Positions 35,517 to 44,232 of a stretch of 64,000 nucleotides of DNA are shown here, piece after piece. Under the pieces are notes generated by a model. The model was not told the origin of the DNA. It searched no databases and worked only from the letters and a program-made list of their open reading frames with translations. The DNA is taken from contig NZ_PIPT01000006.1 in the NCBI RefSeq assembly GCF_003987395.1, positions 173,637-237,636 of the forward strand. The letters are read 5' to 3'. The translations under genes were made by a program, and so were the position numbers. Position 1 is the stretch's first letter. Each line of letters opens with the position of its first letter. Source of the stretch: Pseudidiomarina aquimaris (lineage in GTDB: Bacteria > Pseudomonadota > Gammaproteobacteria > Enterobacterales > Alteromonadaceae).

Positions 35517-36830
35517 TTATTGCGTCTTCAACTGACCTGCGGGAGCAATACTGCAGGCCCGCCAAGTCGGATAAAGTGCGGCTAAGATCGAACTGATGAT
35601 CGCGAGGGCAAAACCGACGAAAATCATGGTGCCGTCAAGTGAAGTAAGGCCTTCCGTAGAGTCACCGTAAAGTGCGCTGATGCCCTGTAAGCCGAACCAT
35701 GCCAAGACTAATCCAAGTAGACCACCCAGCACGCCAACAATCGCTGCTTCAACCGAATATTGGAGCATTAAGGTGCGGCGGCTCGCACCTACAGCGCGGC
35801 GTAAAGCGATTTCACCGAAGCGGCCGGTAAACTTGGCCAACAACAGAGCAATGGTATTAAGCAAGCAAACAACCAAGAACATCAGCGCCATATACATCAT
35901 CATTTGTGCGTCATCGGCGACGACTTCTTGGTACTCCAGCCACTCCATTACGTTGTGTAGACGGTTGTTTTGTTCGCGTGGAAAGCGGCCTAGTTGCTTT
36001 TGTTCAGCAACATAGTTGTGCAAGAAATCAAGGTAAGCGCCCTTATCAGCAGGGTCCTCAAGTTCAATCCAAAACTGTGAATTCACACATTCGGAATTTA
36101 AAAAAGCTTGAAAGGTTTCTTCCGCAATAGGCTTCCAGCAATTGTTGTTACCGCTGGTATCGAGCTCGAGTGCCTGTTTTAAGGTGTAGGGCATGTAGAC
36201 ATCTTCCATGTCATTGAATGCCCCCGTTGCGAGGTCAAAAAACTTGGGTTTAGGTTCCCACTCGTCGAGTACACCTACTACGCGAAAGATATTGCCGCTG
36301 AAAGTAACGGTCTCACCGACTGAATTGGCTCCACCAAAGATTTCATTGTTGGCTTCTTTACTGAGGACAATCACTAACTCACGTGCTTCATCTGCTTGTG
36401 AACTCCAGCCAGAGCCATAAAGAAACGGCGGCTCGAACATAGGAAAGAAGTCTGCATAAGTGATGCGCACGGAAGCCAAGTAGGGCTTTTGGTCCTGTCC
36501 TTTCGGTTCGATAACACCATAAGAAGTCCCCATGCCCGCTTGCCGATAGGCCATCTTCGCCTCGGTCAGTTGGGTGGCTTCGAGCCAGGTGACTTGATCG
36601 GGCGGTAAATTGGGTTCGCTATAAGCTTCATTTGGTGACCAGTTATCTACTTGCACGGCAAACAACCGATCGCTTTTATTTGGGATGGGGTCTGCGGACA
36701 TCAAATAGTTGACGGTAATCGTCGTCATCGCTGCGCCGATACCTAGACCGATCGCAGCAATCATCAAACCGGTCAGTGACACGTTCTTTTTTAAACTGAG
36801 CAGGGCCAAGCGGCCGTAATATGCAATCAT
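35517..36830 (-). CDS. ABC transporter permease (FtsX/MacB type), first
   Basis: A 437-residue MacB/FtsX-type permease with the same plan as its downstream partner: N-terminal helix (VSLTGLMIAAIGLGIGAAMT), a large periplasmic domain and three C-terminal helices with the FtsX segment GRFGEIALRRAVGASRRTLM. The ATG at 36830 has GAGGT upstream. It ends 23 bp before the next permease. The two differ enough in sequence to suggest a heterodimeric exporter. Confidence 0.88.
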   Translation of the reverse strand: MIAYYGRLALLSLKKNVSLTGLMIAAIGLGIGAAMTTITVNYLMSADPIPNKSDRLFAVQVDNWSPNEAYSEPNLPPDQVTWLEATQLTEAKMAYRQAGMGTSYGVIEPKGQDQKPYLASVRITYADFFPMFEPPFLYGSGWSSQADEARELVIVLSKEANNEIFGGANSVGETVTFSGNIFRVVGVLDEWEPKPKFFDLATGAFNDMEDVYMPYTLKQALELDTSGNNNCWKPIAEETFQAFLNSECVNSQFWIELEDPADKGAYLDFLHNYVAEQKQLGRFPREQNNRLHNVMEWLEYQEVVADDAQMMMYMALMFLVVCLLNTIALLLAKFTGRFGEIALRRAVGASRRTLMLQYSVEAAIVGVLGGLLGLVLAWFGLQGISALYGDSTEGLTSLDGTMIFVGFALAIISSILAALYPTWRACSIAPAGQLKTQ

Positions 36831-36840
36831 AACGACCTCA

Positions 36841-37554
36841 CTAAACTTGCGCAGTTTGTTGCAGCAATTCTTTGATGTTGGTGCCAGTCTTAACCTCAGT
36901 GACCTGACCATCGCGCACGAAAATATTGCGCTGAGCGCGTTGTGCGAGACCCGGATCATGCGTCACCATAATAATGGTCGTGCCTTGTGCATTGATTTCA
37001 CTAAGCAGATCAAGCACGCCACTGGCCATATTTGAGTCGAGGTTACCGGTGGGTTCGTCAGCGAGCAGAAAACGAGGTGAACCGGCAAGCGCCCGCGCAA
37101 TCGCCACACGTTGCTGCTGACCACCCGAGAGTTGCGCTGGATAATGCTTCAGGCGGTTGGCCAAGCCAACAGTTTCTAAAGCCTGTTCGATGCGTTGCTT
37201 ACGCTCGGCTGCGCCGAAACCACGGTAGCGCAGCGGCACATCGACATTGTCGAACAGGTTAAGGTCAGGGAGTAGGTTGAAGCTTTGAAAAATAAAACCA
37301 ATTTTCTCGTTGCGTAGCTGCGCCAACTGGCGGTCGTTCATACCGCGAACACTCTTGCCGTCGAGTTGGTAGTCACCGCCGTCAAAGCTTTCCAGCAAAC
37401 CAGCCACGTTCAAAAATGTGGTTTTACCGGAGCCTGAAGGCCCTGTTACCGCAACAAAATCACCTTCTTCTACGTGTAAATTGAAATCACGGAGGGCGTG
37501 CGTCTCTACCGTGTCGGTACGAAAGGTTTTGCGAATATCAGTCATTTTTAACAT
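36841..37554 (-). CDS. ABC transporter ATP-binding protein (MacB/LolD type)
   Basis: A 237-residue ATPase of the MacB/LolD subfamily that energises the two permeases. Walker A GPSGSGKTT, signature [15 protein letters not shown], Walker B FLLADEPTGNLD (the EPTGNLD form is typical of this subfamily) and H-loop VTHD are all intact. ATG 37554 was chosen; a frame to 37671 would add non-homologous sequence. It lies 10 bp from the first permease and 16 bp from the adaptor gene. Confidence 0.9.
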   Translation of the reverse strand: MLKMTDIRKTFRTDTVETHALRDFNLHVEEGDFVAVTGPSGSGKTTFLNVAGLLESFDGGDYQLDGKSVRGMNDRQLAQLRNEKIGFIFQSFNLLPDLNLFDNVDVPLRYRGFGAAERKQRIEQALETVGLANRLKHYPAQLSGGQQQRVAIARALAGSPRFLLADEPTGNLDSNMASGVLDLLSEINAQGTTIIMVTHDPGLAQRAQRNIFVRDGQVTEVKTGTNIKELLQQTAQV

Positions 37555-37570
37555 GCGGAATGTTCTCGTT

Positions 37571-38842
37571 TTAGTTAGTAAGGCGAACAGAGTCAGCGTC
37601 GCCGAAAGATTCAATACTGGAAATGATGATGCGGTCGCCGACCTGCAAGCCGTCGGCAATTTCGACCGCACTCATACTTGAAGCGCCGGTACGAATAGTG
37701 GTGCGATAGGCGATATCATCGCTAACGACATATGCGATACGGCCGCCGCCACTCTCGAGGAATTGGCCACGATTGACCTGCAAGACGTTTGGTTTTTGCT
37801 CAAGAATCACGCGTGTCGTGAGGCGTTGATTTTGTCTAAGTGCGGCAGGCATCTGATCAACGAAGCGCACATTACCTACGACTTGGTTATCGCGGATTTC
37901 CGGCGAAATAGCGACGAGCTGCGCAGCATAAATGGCACCGGAGTAGTTCACCTCAGCGGCCATACCAATACTTAAGTCATCGGCATAACTTTCGGGGATG
38001 GCTATCTCGACCTCAAAAGCTGATAGGTCGACCACGCCCAAAATGGCTTGATTGCGTGCTACTTGATTCTTTTGGTCGACTTCACGATTGCCGACCAAGC
38101 CACTTACGGGTGACAGGATTGACAAGCTCGCAACGCGGCGTTCTAAGTCATCGACAAGGGCTTGTTGGCGGGCCACCTGAAGCTCTGTTGTTTGCAGCTC
38201 AAACACCTGCGCATCGGCGGCAAGCTGAGCACTGGCGATAGCGTGCTCATATACCAGTTTGGCGTTTTCGAGATCGTCTTGTGCTTTTTCAAAATCAATT
38301 TCGCTAATGGCTTTTGCTTTCCATGCTTCGTCAGCACGACGTTTCTCTCGTTCAGCGGCAGTGAAGGTGACGCGCGCCATATCAATATCACGTTGAGCTT
38401 GTAGTTTGGCGCTCCGGGTTTCAATGCGTTGGCGTTCAAGATCGACGGTAGCGGCATCTAGGGAGGCGCGTTCTTGAGCTAATTGGCTCTCGAGCTCAGG
38501 ACTTTCGATGGTTGCGAGCGCTTGCCCCTTGGTGACAGTGTCGCCAGCATCGACATGATAGGTGACCGTGCCTTCAGCGGGGCTATAGAGCGTTGGCGCG
38601 ACTGCCGCAATCACACGCCCTTCAATTGAGACATCGCGTGTGAGGTCAGCGCGCGTTACCGCAGCGATACGCACGCGATCAAGCGGAATCGCTTGTTCTG
38701 TCTGACTCCATTTACTGAGTGCCGGCCAAGCTAAAGCTGCAACGATAAGGCATGCTGTTACACCTGCGATGAGCTTCCATGGGCGTTGTTTGCTAGGTTC
38801 GCGGACCACATCTTGGCCGCTGGTATCGGCGAGTTTAATCAA
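37571..38842 (-). CDS. Periplasmic adaptor (HlyD/MacA family) of an efflux system
   Basis: Membrane-fusion protein of 423 residues: cytoplasmic N-terminus, one membrane helix (LIAGVTACLIVAALAWPAL), a lipoyl half-motif (YSPAEGTVTYHVDAGDTVTKGQ), a long coiled-coil hairpin (about 105-235), the second lipoyl half (SILSPVSGLVGNREVDQKNQV) and a beta-barrel. It links the inner-membrane exporter to an outer-membrane channel. The start is TTG at 38842: an in-frame TGA lies just upstream and GGGA is 9 bases before the TTG. That Shine-Dalgarno site sits inside a long hairpin. First gene of a four-gene efflux operon. Confidence 0.85.
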   Translation of the reverse strand: MIKLADTSGQDVVREPSKQRPWKLIAGVTACLIVAALAWPALSKWSQTEQAIPLDRVRIAAVTRADLTRDVSIEGRVIAAVAPTLYSPAEGTVTYHVDAGDTVTKGQALATIESPELESQLAQERASLDAATVDLERQRIETRSAKLQAQRDIDMARVTFTAAEREKRRADEAWKAKAISEIDFEKAQDDLENAKLVYEHAIASAQLAADAQVFELQTTELQVARQQALVDDLERRVASLSILSPVSGLVGNREVDQKNQVARNQAILGVVDLSAFEVEIAIPESYADDLSIGMAAEVNYSGAIYAAQLVAISPEIRDNQVVGNVRFVDQMPAALRQNQRLTTRVILEQKPNVLQVNRGQFLESGGGRIAYVVSDDIAYRTTIRTGASSMSAVEIADGLQVGDRIIISSIESFGDADSVRLTN

Positions 38843-38846
38843 AGCT

Positions 38847-38893
38847 GTTCATCCCGTTCTAAGTTATTGTTTCGAACTTAGGACGAGATGAAC
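38847..38893 (-). promoter_or_regulatory. 47-bp palindrome covering the Shine-Dalgarno site of the efflux operon
   Basis: Arms of 19 bases (38847-38865 and 38875-38893; GTTCATCYCGTYCTAAGTT) match at 17 positions around a 9-base loop. On the minus strand the right half contains GGGATGAAC, the likely ribosome-binding site of the TTG-started adaptor gene. No T run follows, so it is not a normal terminator. It could be a DNA operator, a translational switch, or both. Confidence 0.65.
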
Positions 38894-38914
38894 GTTGGAA
38901 AGGTTTACAGGGTG

Positions 38915-40351
38915 TTAGTTAAATAGAGTGAACAGGTGTTCGTTAAGCCATAGATGCGCCAAGATACTCATTGCAAAGCCAACGGCAATCGCCGGCGCCC
39001 ATTTGAGGTGGCTAGCAAACGTATAATAGCCGCGCGCTTGACCCATGAGCGCTACGCCGGCAGCAGAGCCGATCGACAGCAAGCTACCACCGGTACCTGC
39101 GGTTAGAGTGATCAATAACCACTGGCCATGCGACATATCAGGCTGCATTGAAAGCACTGCGAACATGACTGGAATGTTGTCAATCACGGCAGACATGATA
39201 CCCAATGCAACGTTGGCATAGGTTGGTGACCACTCGTTGTAGAGAGTATCGGAAAGCAGGTGGAGATAGCCTAAGAAGCCCAAACCACCGACACACATAA
39301 CGATGCCATAGAAGAACAGTAACGTATCCCACTCGGCGCGTTGCACACGGCTAAATACATCGAACGGTACCACACCACCGAGGCGTTTAAGACGTTCCAT
39401 ATCGCCAGCGCGTTCGGCCATTGCGCGTTTGCGTGCAAGTGAGCCAGGTAGGGTCATCCGCAAGAAGTAGCCAAAGAATTGCAGGTAGCCTAGCCCCATC
39501 ATCATGCCGAGAACCGGTGGCAGATGCAGGAACATATGACAGGCAACGGCGGTAGCAATGGTCAGTAAGAATAGACCAGTAATGCGCAGTGCACCGCGCT
39601 TGAGTTCGACTTCTTCGTAGACGGCCTGTGGCTTTTTGTTCTCAATGAAGAAGTTCATAATGAGTGCTGGTAACAGGTAGTTCAGCAGCGACGGAATAAA
39701 TAAAACAAAGAACTCTTGGAATTCAACAATGCCGGCCTGCCAAACCATCAGTGTCGTAATATCACCAAATGGACTGAATGCGCCGCCGGCGTTGGCCGCA
39801 ACGACAATACTCACACACGACATACCGATGAATTTTTTGTCACCATCGGCAACTTTCATGACGACCGCACACATGAGGAGGGCGGTCGTCAGGTTATCGG
39901 CGATCGGTGAAATAAAGAAGGCAAGGAAGCCCGAGAGCCAAAACAGTTGGCGATAGGTAAAGCCCTTTTTCACCATCCACGAACGCAACACATCAAATAA
40001 ACGGCGCTCTTCCAGCGCATTGATGTAGGTCATGGCAACCAACAAAAACAGCATGAGCTCAGCGAACTCAAGCAGGTTGTGGCGGAACGCATCTTCGGCG
40101 ACACCGGGGAAGCCTTGATCAACATAAACCCAGCCGATCATAATCCAAATCAAACCTGCGGCGACCAGTACCGGCTTGGATTTGCGCATATGCAAGCGTT
40201 CTTCACCCATGACCAATATATAGGCGGCGGTAAAGATGATGATAGCGACAATGCCAACCGTCGAGGTAGTTAAGTCAAGCGGGCCAGCGGCAGCCAAAGC
40301 TGCAGGGCTCATGAGTAATGCAGCGAGCGCGATAAAGAGTAGCTTCCACAT
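38915..40351 (-). CDS. nhaD: Na+/H+ antiporter NhaD
   Basis: Sodium/proton antiporter of the NhaD family (ion transporter superfamily), 478 residues with about 12 helices. Characteristic segments are ISPIADNLTTALLM and AANAGGAFSPFGDITTLMVW in the first half and MSAVIDNIPVMFAVL and TAGTGGSLLSIGSAAGVALMG in the second, with the conserved charged residues in the middle of helices. The start is ATG 40351 with AAGGA 9 bases upstream. NhaD expels sodium at alkaline pH in marine and halophilic bacteria. The efflux operon follows on the same strand after 72 bp that hold the long palindrome. Confidence 0.92.
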   Translation of the reverse strand: MWKLLFIALAALLMSPAALAAAGPLDLTTSTVGIVAIIIFTAAYILVMGEERLHMRKSKPVLVAAGLIWIMIGWVYVDQGFPGVAEDAFRHNLLEFAELMLFLLVAMTYINALEERRLFDVLRSWMVKKGFTYRQLFWLSGFLAFFISPIADNLTTALLMCAVVMKVADGDKKFIGMSCVSIVVAANAGGAFSPFGDITTLMVWQAGIVEFQEFFVLFIPSLLNYLLPALIMNFFIENKKPQAVYEEVELKRGALRITGLFLLTIATAVACHMFLHLPPVLGMMMGLGYLQFFGYFLRMTLPGSLARKRAMAERAGDMERLKRLGGVVPFDVFSRVQRAEWDTLLFFYGIVMCVGGLGFLGYLHLLSDTLYNEWSPTYANVALGIMSAVIDNIPVMFAVLSMQPDMSHGQWLLITLTAGTGGSLLSIGSAAGVALMGQARGYYTFASHLKWAPAIAVGFAMSILAHLWLNEHLFTLFN

Positions 40352-40457
40352 GTGTCGGAGTCCTTGCACACAAAGGTTCTAGAGGAGATTTGCGCGCGCA
40401 TACTACCACAGAAATGACCAAATACAGTGCGGGTATTACGATTTTGTTAAAGGTCTT

Positions 40458-40485
40458 TAGAGGTACCTCCGATCAGGTACCTCTA
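40458..40485. repeat. Perfect 11-bp hairpin between the SDR gene and nhaD
   Basis: TAGAGGTACCT (40458-40468) and AGGTACCTCTA (40475-40485) with a 6-base loop. No T run follows in either direction, so it is a poor intrinsic terminator. It may slow transcription or protect the 3' end of the SDR message. Confidence 0.6.
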
Positions 40486-40505
40486 GAATTGACTTAAGGC
40501 TTTGA

Positions 40506-41303
40506 TTAGGAGTGCTTTTTGATGCTTCTATAGAGAATTCGGCGATACCATGAACGGGGCAGAAAACGCTTTAAGTACCAGGCGTATCGCCCCTGTTTAT
40601 GAGGAATTGTATAGCTATGTTGACGTTCAATTGCACGCATAATTGCTTTCGCGATATCAGTTGCATTGAGCTTACTCTTGCTCATCAGCTTATCGAGTTT
40701 CGCTTCCATGCCGTCAATCGACGAGCGCATGCCTTGACCAAGATTGGTTTTGAAAAAAGATGGACATACCGCAGTCACGTGAATCTTGTCTTCGGCTAAC
40801 TCATTCTCGAGGGTCTCTGACAAACTCACCACAGCTGCCTTGGTTGCGTTGTAAGAGGTCATGTTGGGCACATCGAGTAAGCCTGCCATCGATGCCACAT
40901 TAATGATATGCCCGCCGTTACGCTGCAACAGTGGTAAAAACGCCTTGCAGCCGCGCACCACACCTAACAGATTAATATCAATGATCCATTGCCAATCGCT
41001 GATGCTGGTATCACTTAATTTACCAACTTGCGCAACGCCGGCATTGTTGACCAGTATGTCGATTCCCTGCCACTGCTCATCGAGTTCTTTGGCGACATTT
41101 TCAAGATCACTAATACGGGTTACGTCACAAGTGAAGAAACGCGTGTCCGGCTGCCAGCGCTGTAGACTGCCAATGACGGCTTCACCGCGCTCGGTGTCAC
41201 GGTCAAGAATTGCGACTTTCCAACCAGCTTTAGCGGCAAGTTGTGCCAAGGCAAAGCCCAAACCACTCGCGCCGCCCGTGATGACGATACGTTGTTGCTG
41301 CAT
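40506..41303 (-). CDS. Short-chain dehydrogenase/reductase
   Basis: Classical SDR oxidoreductase of 265 residues: coenzyme motif TGGASGLG (8-15), NNAG in the middle, and the catalytic Ser...Tyr-x-x-x-Lys (INVASM then SYNATKAA). An aspartate after strand 2 (AILDRDTERG) suggests NAD rather than NADP. The C-terminus is basic and aromatic (YLKRFLPRSWYRRILYR), possibly a membrane anchor. The substrate is unknown. It starts 15 bp after the diguanylate cyclase gene and is probably cotranscribed with it. Confidence 0.88.
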   Translation of the reverse strand: MQQQRIVITGGASGLGFALAQLAAKAGWKVAILDRDTERGEAVIGSLQRWQPDTRFFTCDVTRISDLENVAKELDEQWQGIDILVNNAGVAQVGKLSDTSISDWQWIIDINLLGVVRGCKAFLPLLQRNGGHIINVASMAGLLDVPNMTSYNATKAAVVSLSETLENELAEDKIHVTAVCPSFFKTNLGQGMRSSIDGMEAKLDKLMSKSKLNATDIAKAIMRAIERQHSYTIPHKQGRYAWYLKRFLPRSWYRRILYRSIKKHS

Positions 41304-41318
41304 GAAATGAATAACCTA

Positions 41319-43430
41319 TTAATTGGATTGTATAGAAATACGATTACGTCCCGTGTCTTTACTTTGATAAAGCAATTTATCGGCTTCTGCAACCAAGCGG
41401 CGGAAGCTGCCACCACCATAAGTTTGCCTTACTTCAGCGATGCCCATGCTCATGGTCATCGGTACCACTTGGCCATTGACCTGACAATAGGTGGCAAGGG
41501 CATCCTGAAAGTCTTCGACCAGTTTGCGGACGTCATTAACGCCACTCACAAAGACCGCAAATTCTTCCCCACCGTAGCGCCCACACAGATGCCCACGGCG
41601 CTCGAAGTGCGCTTTAAGCAACTGTCCGACACAACGAATGCATTCATCGCCAGCAGGGTGGCCCATGGTGTCGTTGATTTGCTTAAAGTAATCAATATCC
41701 ATCAAGATTAATGCGATCGGTTCACGCGTTGCCATGGCTTCGTGATAACGCTGCTCGGCGAGGTCATCAAAAGTTCGGCGATTAAGCAGCTCGGTCAAGC
41801 CATCCTCGCGCGCGAGTTTTTGTAATTTCATATTCAGCTGTTCGAGATCAGCGGTCTTCTCAGTCACTTGGTGTTGCAGCTGACGGTTGAAATTCACCAT
41901 CAACTGACGCGCTGCGGTAAGGTTATCGGCAATGGTTCGAACCTCCCGAGTCATTTCGTCACTAGAAACGTTGAGTGGGCTATCCGTATTGTCTCGCAGC
42001 TGTTCAGCGAGCTGCTCGAGTGGACGGTTGAGTTCCTGCGCAAAGCGGCGCGTAACAAAAGCAAATAGAATTGCAATGAGCGTCAAAAAGACTGACAAAA
42101 TGATCAGATTATTAAGAAACAATTGGGTAATGAGCTCGGGGCTCGAAAATACATAGATATTCCACCCTTGTGTATTGAGCCTCTGAGTAAAGAGTAAATC
42201 TCGCTCATGAATCTGTGTAAGCGGTAAGTTTTGTGTGTAGAGGTTGGGTCGAGTGGTTGGTTCGAAATGACCAAGCGTTCGCAGCCGCAGGTCATCACTC
42301 GCGAACAGTACCTGATGCTGGTTATCAGTAACGACGACTGATTGGTAGTCAGGGTCGATATCGGTCCGGCGTACTAAGCGCACAAGCTCAGGCACATCCA
42401 ATGAGCCTTCTACAATCCCTTGGAACTCCCCATCTGTTACGAACGGCTCGCTAATTGCCAGAATCGGTTGTGTGCCAAATCCACGCCCACGGAAAGCGCT
42501 CGAGACATAACCCTCACCAGTGGCCTTAGGCTGATAAAAGTACGAACGGTCAGTTATATCTGGCGGAGTGTTCGGGTTATTTTGTAAAACTTGAAACTGA
42601 CGGGCTGGTACCCCATGCAGAATCCGACCGTCCGCATCGGCAAGCAACATAGAAACGAAGCCCGGGTAGCTTTCTTGCGTGATGCGTAACAACTCCAGTC
42701 GCTCTGGATAACTTGGAATGGCGCGCATGCTGTCGCGTAAGTTGCGAACGGCAACTCTGTAGGTATTGATAAAGTCATCGGTAACTTGTCGTAAGCTGTT
42801 AGCTTTGCTACCAATATCCGTCAAGATTTGCTGCTCGACCTGCTGTGCAGAGCGCACGGTATAGAGTAACGAGAAGCTTAACGAACTTACGATGATGCAT
42901 AAAAAGCTCAAATAAAAGACGCGGCCACGTAACGAGTCGGGAACGGGCTTCATGGTTATGTTACGCCATGTCTTCGGCGTGAGTTGATAGAGCAAAATAG
43001 CGAGGGCGGTATAGAGCAAGCCATTTAATAGTAGCTTGGCGAGCACCAAGACTAAAAAGCTGGTGGGTACGTCAATAACCGTAGGCAAATACCAAAAGCT
43101 CAACGGCATACCAAAGATAAGCCAGTAGATAAGGTCGGCGAGGAGAATTGGCACTTGCCGTTTAAATAAAAACCAGACAACGATGACTTCCGCAGCTAGG
43201 GTAACAAAGAAAAAGGAGTTGTCGGTATAAAGGTAGACCGCAACAGAAGCAATGACAGTGCTGACGAGGGCACTAAGTAACCCACGGGTAAAGAGTGCTA
43301 AAAAGACAAAAACTTGGCCCAGTAGAATCGTTACTGAGCCATATAACTCAAAGGCGAGAAAGTAGTTAACTAAAGCAGCAACAGCACCGAAGCCAACGCC
43401 GGCGAAGATGCTGATGAGGTTTTGATTCAT
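41319..43430 (-). CDS. Membrane-bound diguanylate cyclase with periplasmic sensor
   Basis: Cyclic-di-GMP synthase of about 703 residues. The N-terminal 175 residues hold about six hydrophobic helices, followed by a further helix, a periplasmic Cache-like sensor (about 200-440), another helix, a HAMP-like linker, a coiled coil (TEKTADLEQLNMKLQKL) and a GGDEF domain. The active site reads GGEEF in GRYGGEEFAVF, a functional form, and MDIDYFKQINDTMGH binds metal and nucleotide. The RxxD inhibitory site before GGEEF is not seen. The ATG at 43430 is used; an in-frame GTG at 43457 would add nine residues and neither has a good Shine-Dalgarno site. Confidence 0.9.
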   Translation of the reverse strand: MNQNLISIFAGVGFGAVAALVNYFLAFELYGSVTILLGQVFVFLALFTRGLLSALVSTVIASVAVYLYTDNSFFFVTLAAEVIVVWFLFKRQVPILLADLIYWLIFGMPLSFWYLPTVIDVPTSFLVLVLAKLLLNGLLYTALAILLYQLTPKTWRNITMKPVPDSLRGRVFYLSFLCIIVSSLSFSLLYTVRSAQQVEQQILTDIGSKANSLRQVTDDFINTYRVAVRNLRDSMRAIPSYPERLELLRITQESYPGFVSMLLADADGRILHGVPARQFQVLQNNPNTPPDITDRSYFYQPKATGEGYVSSAFRGRGFGTQPILAISEPFVTDGEFQGIVEGSLDVPELVRLVRRTDIDPDYQSVVVTDNQHQVLFASDDLRLRTLGHFEPTTRPNLYTQNLPLTQIHERDLLFTQRLNTQGWNIYVFSSPELITQLFLNNLIILSVFLTLIAILFAFVTRRFAQELNRPLEQLAEQLRDNTDSPLNVSSDEMTREVRTIADNLTAARQLMVNFNRQLQHQVTEKTADLEQLNMKLQKLAREDGLTELLNRRTFDDLAEQRYHEAMATREPIALILMDIDYFKQINDTMGHPAGDECIRCVGQLLKAHFERRGHLCGRYGGEEFAVFVSGVNDVRKLVEDFQDALATYCQVNGQVVPMTMSMGIAEVRQTYGGGSFRRLVAEADKLLYQSKDTGRNRISIQSN

Positions 43431-43526
43431 GTCATTTGCTGAGGATTGTGCATTCACAAAACTAGTAGTCCATTGCTTTGACGTCCTTTGAGGTTACCAC
43501 ATTTATCTAACATGGAAATGCACTTT

Positions 43527-43988
43527 TTAGCTAGGGGGTTGGTAGTCGTCACAATCTTCATCACGAGTGCATTTTTCTTTTTTCTTCGCTGCTTTTTTTA
43601 CTTTGGCGTCGGTCCGCTTTTCCGCTGCTTTCGCTTGTCCTGCTGTCGCGTTCTCCACCCCCGTTGTGCTGGCACTTTCGCTGGGTGGGCTCTGGTTCAC
43701 AGTGATGTCGATGTCAGGAATAGGGTCACCAGCAGCTTTAGCGGCTCCTTTGGGATAATCTGAGTCAGTTCGTGCTGCAGCGGCAACATCTCCATAACCA
43801 TCACCATCGAGGTCACCATCTTGCGGCGCTTTTAATTTTCTATCAGTGCGTTCGATTTTCTCGACGGCTAATTCAATTTTCTCATTTTTCTTTTGTGCGC
43901 TAGCTGCTTGCTTATCTTTCGGTGGTTCCGCAAAAGCGGCGGTGCTAAAAATAAGGCAGCTCGAAATCAAGATATGTTGAATTTTCAT
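43527..43988 (-). CDS. Small secreted acidic/basic repeat-like protein with calcium-type motif
   Basis: I do not recognise this 153-residue protein. It has a signal peptide (MKIQHILISSCLIFSTAAFA) and a low-complexity mature part rich in Lys, Ala, Glu and Asp. The segment DGDLDGDGYGD matches the DxDxDG calcium-binding loop of EF-hand and thrombospondin-3 type proteins. A lysine-rich stretch (KVKKAAKKKEK) and a CTRDEDC pair follow at the C-terminus. GGAGAA precedes the ATG. Probably a periplasmic or surface calcium-binding protein; this is inferred from one motif. Confidence 0.65.
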   Translation of the reverse strand: MKIQHILISSCLIFSTAAFAEPPKDKQAASAQKKNEKIELAVEKIERTDRKLKAPQDGDLDGDGYGDVAAAARTDSDYPKGAAKAAGDPIPDIDITVNQSPPSESASTTGVENATAGQAKAAEKRTDAKVKKAAKKKEKCTRDEDCDDYQPPS

Positions 43989-44232
43989 AATAGTTCTCCA
44001 CAGGCAACAGGCCTAAGTTGTAGGTTTAGCCGAATGTTTGTATGTACGCAAACTATTCCACGCTCATTGCACTTTCTTAACATAGCTCTACAAATGCCTC
44101 GCATGCTCATCTTTCAGTTGCTATAGGAGGCTAGCATTGTACGTTTTTTGAACTACGCTTTTTGCTCTTAGGGCAGGAAGCCCTTGCCGTAACGGAAGGA
44201 AAACCAGTAAAGGTCCTTCAGGAGGATAACCT
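43989..44232. other. Divergent intergenic region with short hairpins
   Basis: It separates two secreted-protein genes transcribed away from each other. GAAGGA (44195-44200) can pair with TCCTTC (44214-44219) right before the AGGAGG of the plus-strand gene, and GGGC/GCCC pair just upstream of that. I compared it with known riboswitch cores and found no match. Confidence 0.4.

Noticed and set aside
40458..40485. Terminator of the SDR gene
   Set aside because: The stem is perfect but no T run follows on either strand, so it is listed as a hairpin only.
43989..44232. c-di-GMP or other riboswitch before the secreted two-half protein
   Set aside because: Short hairpins near the Shine-Dalgarno site exist, but the GEMM and other core motifs I know are absent.
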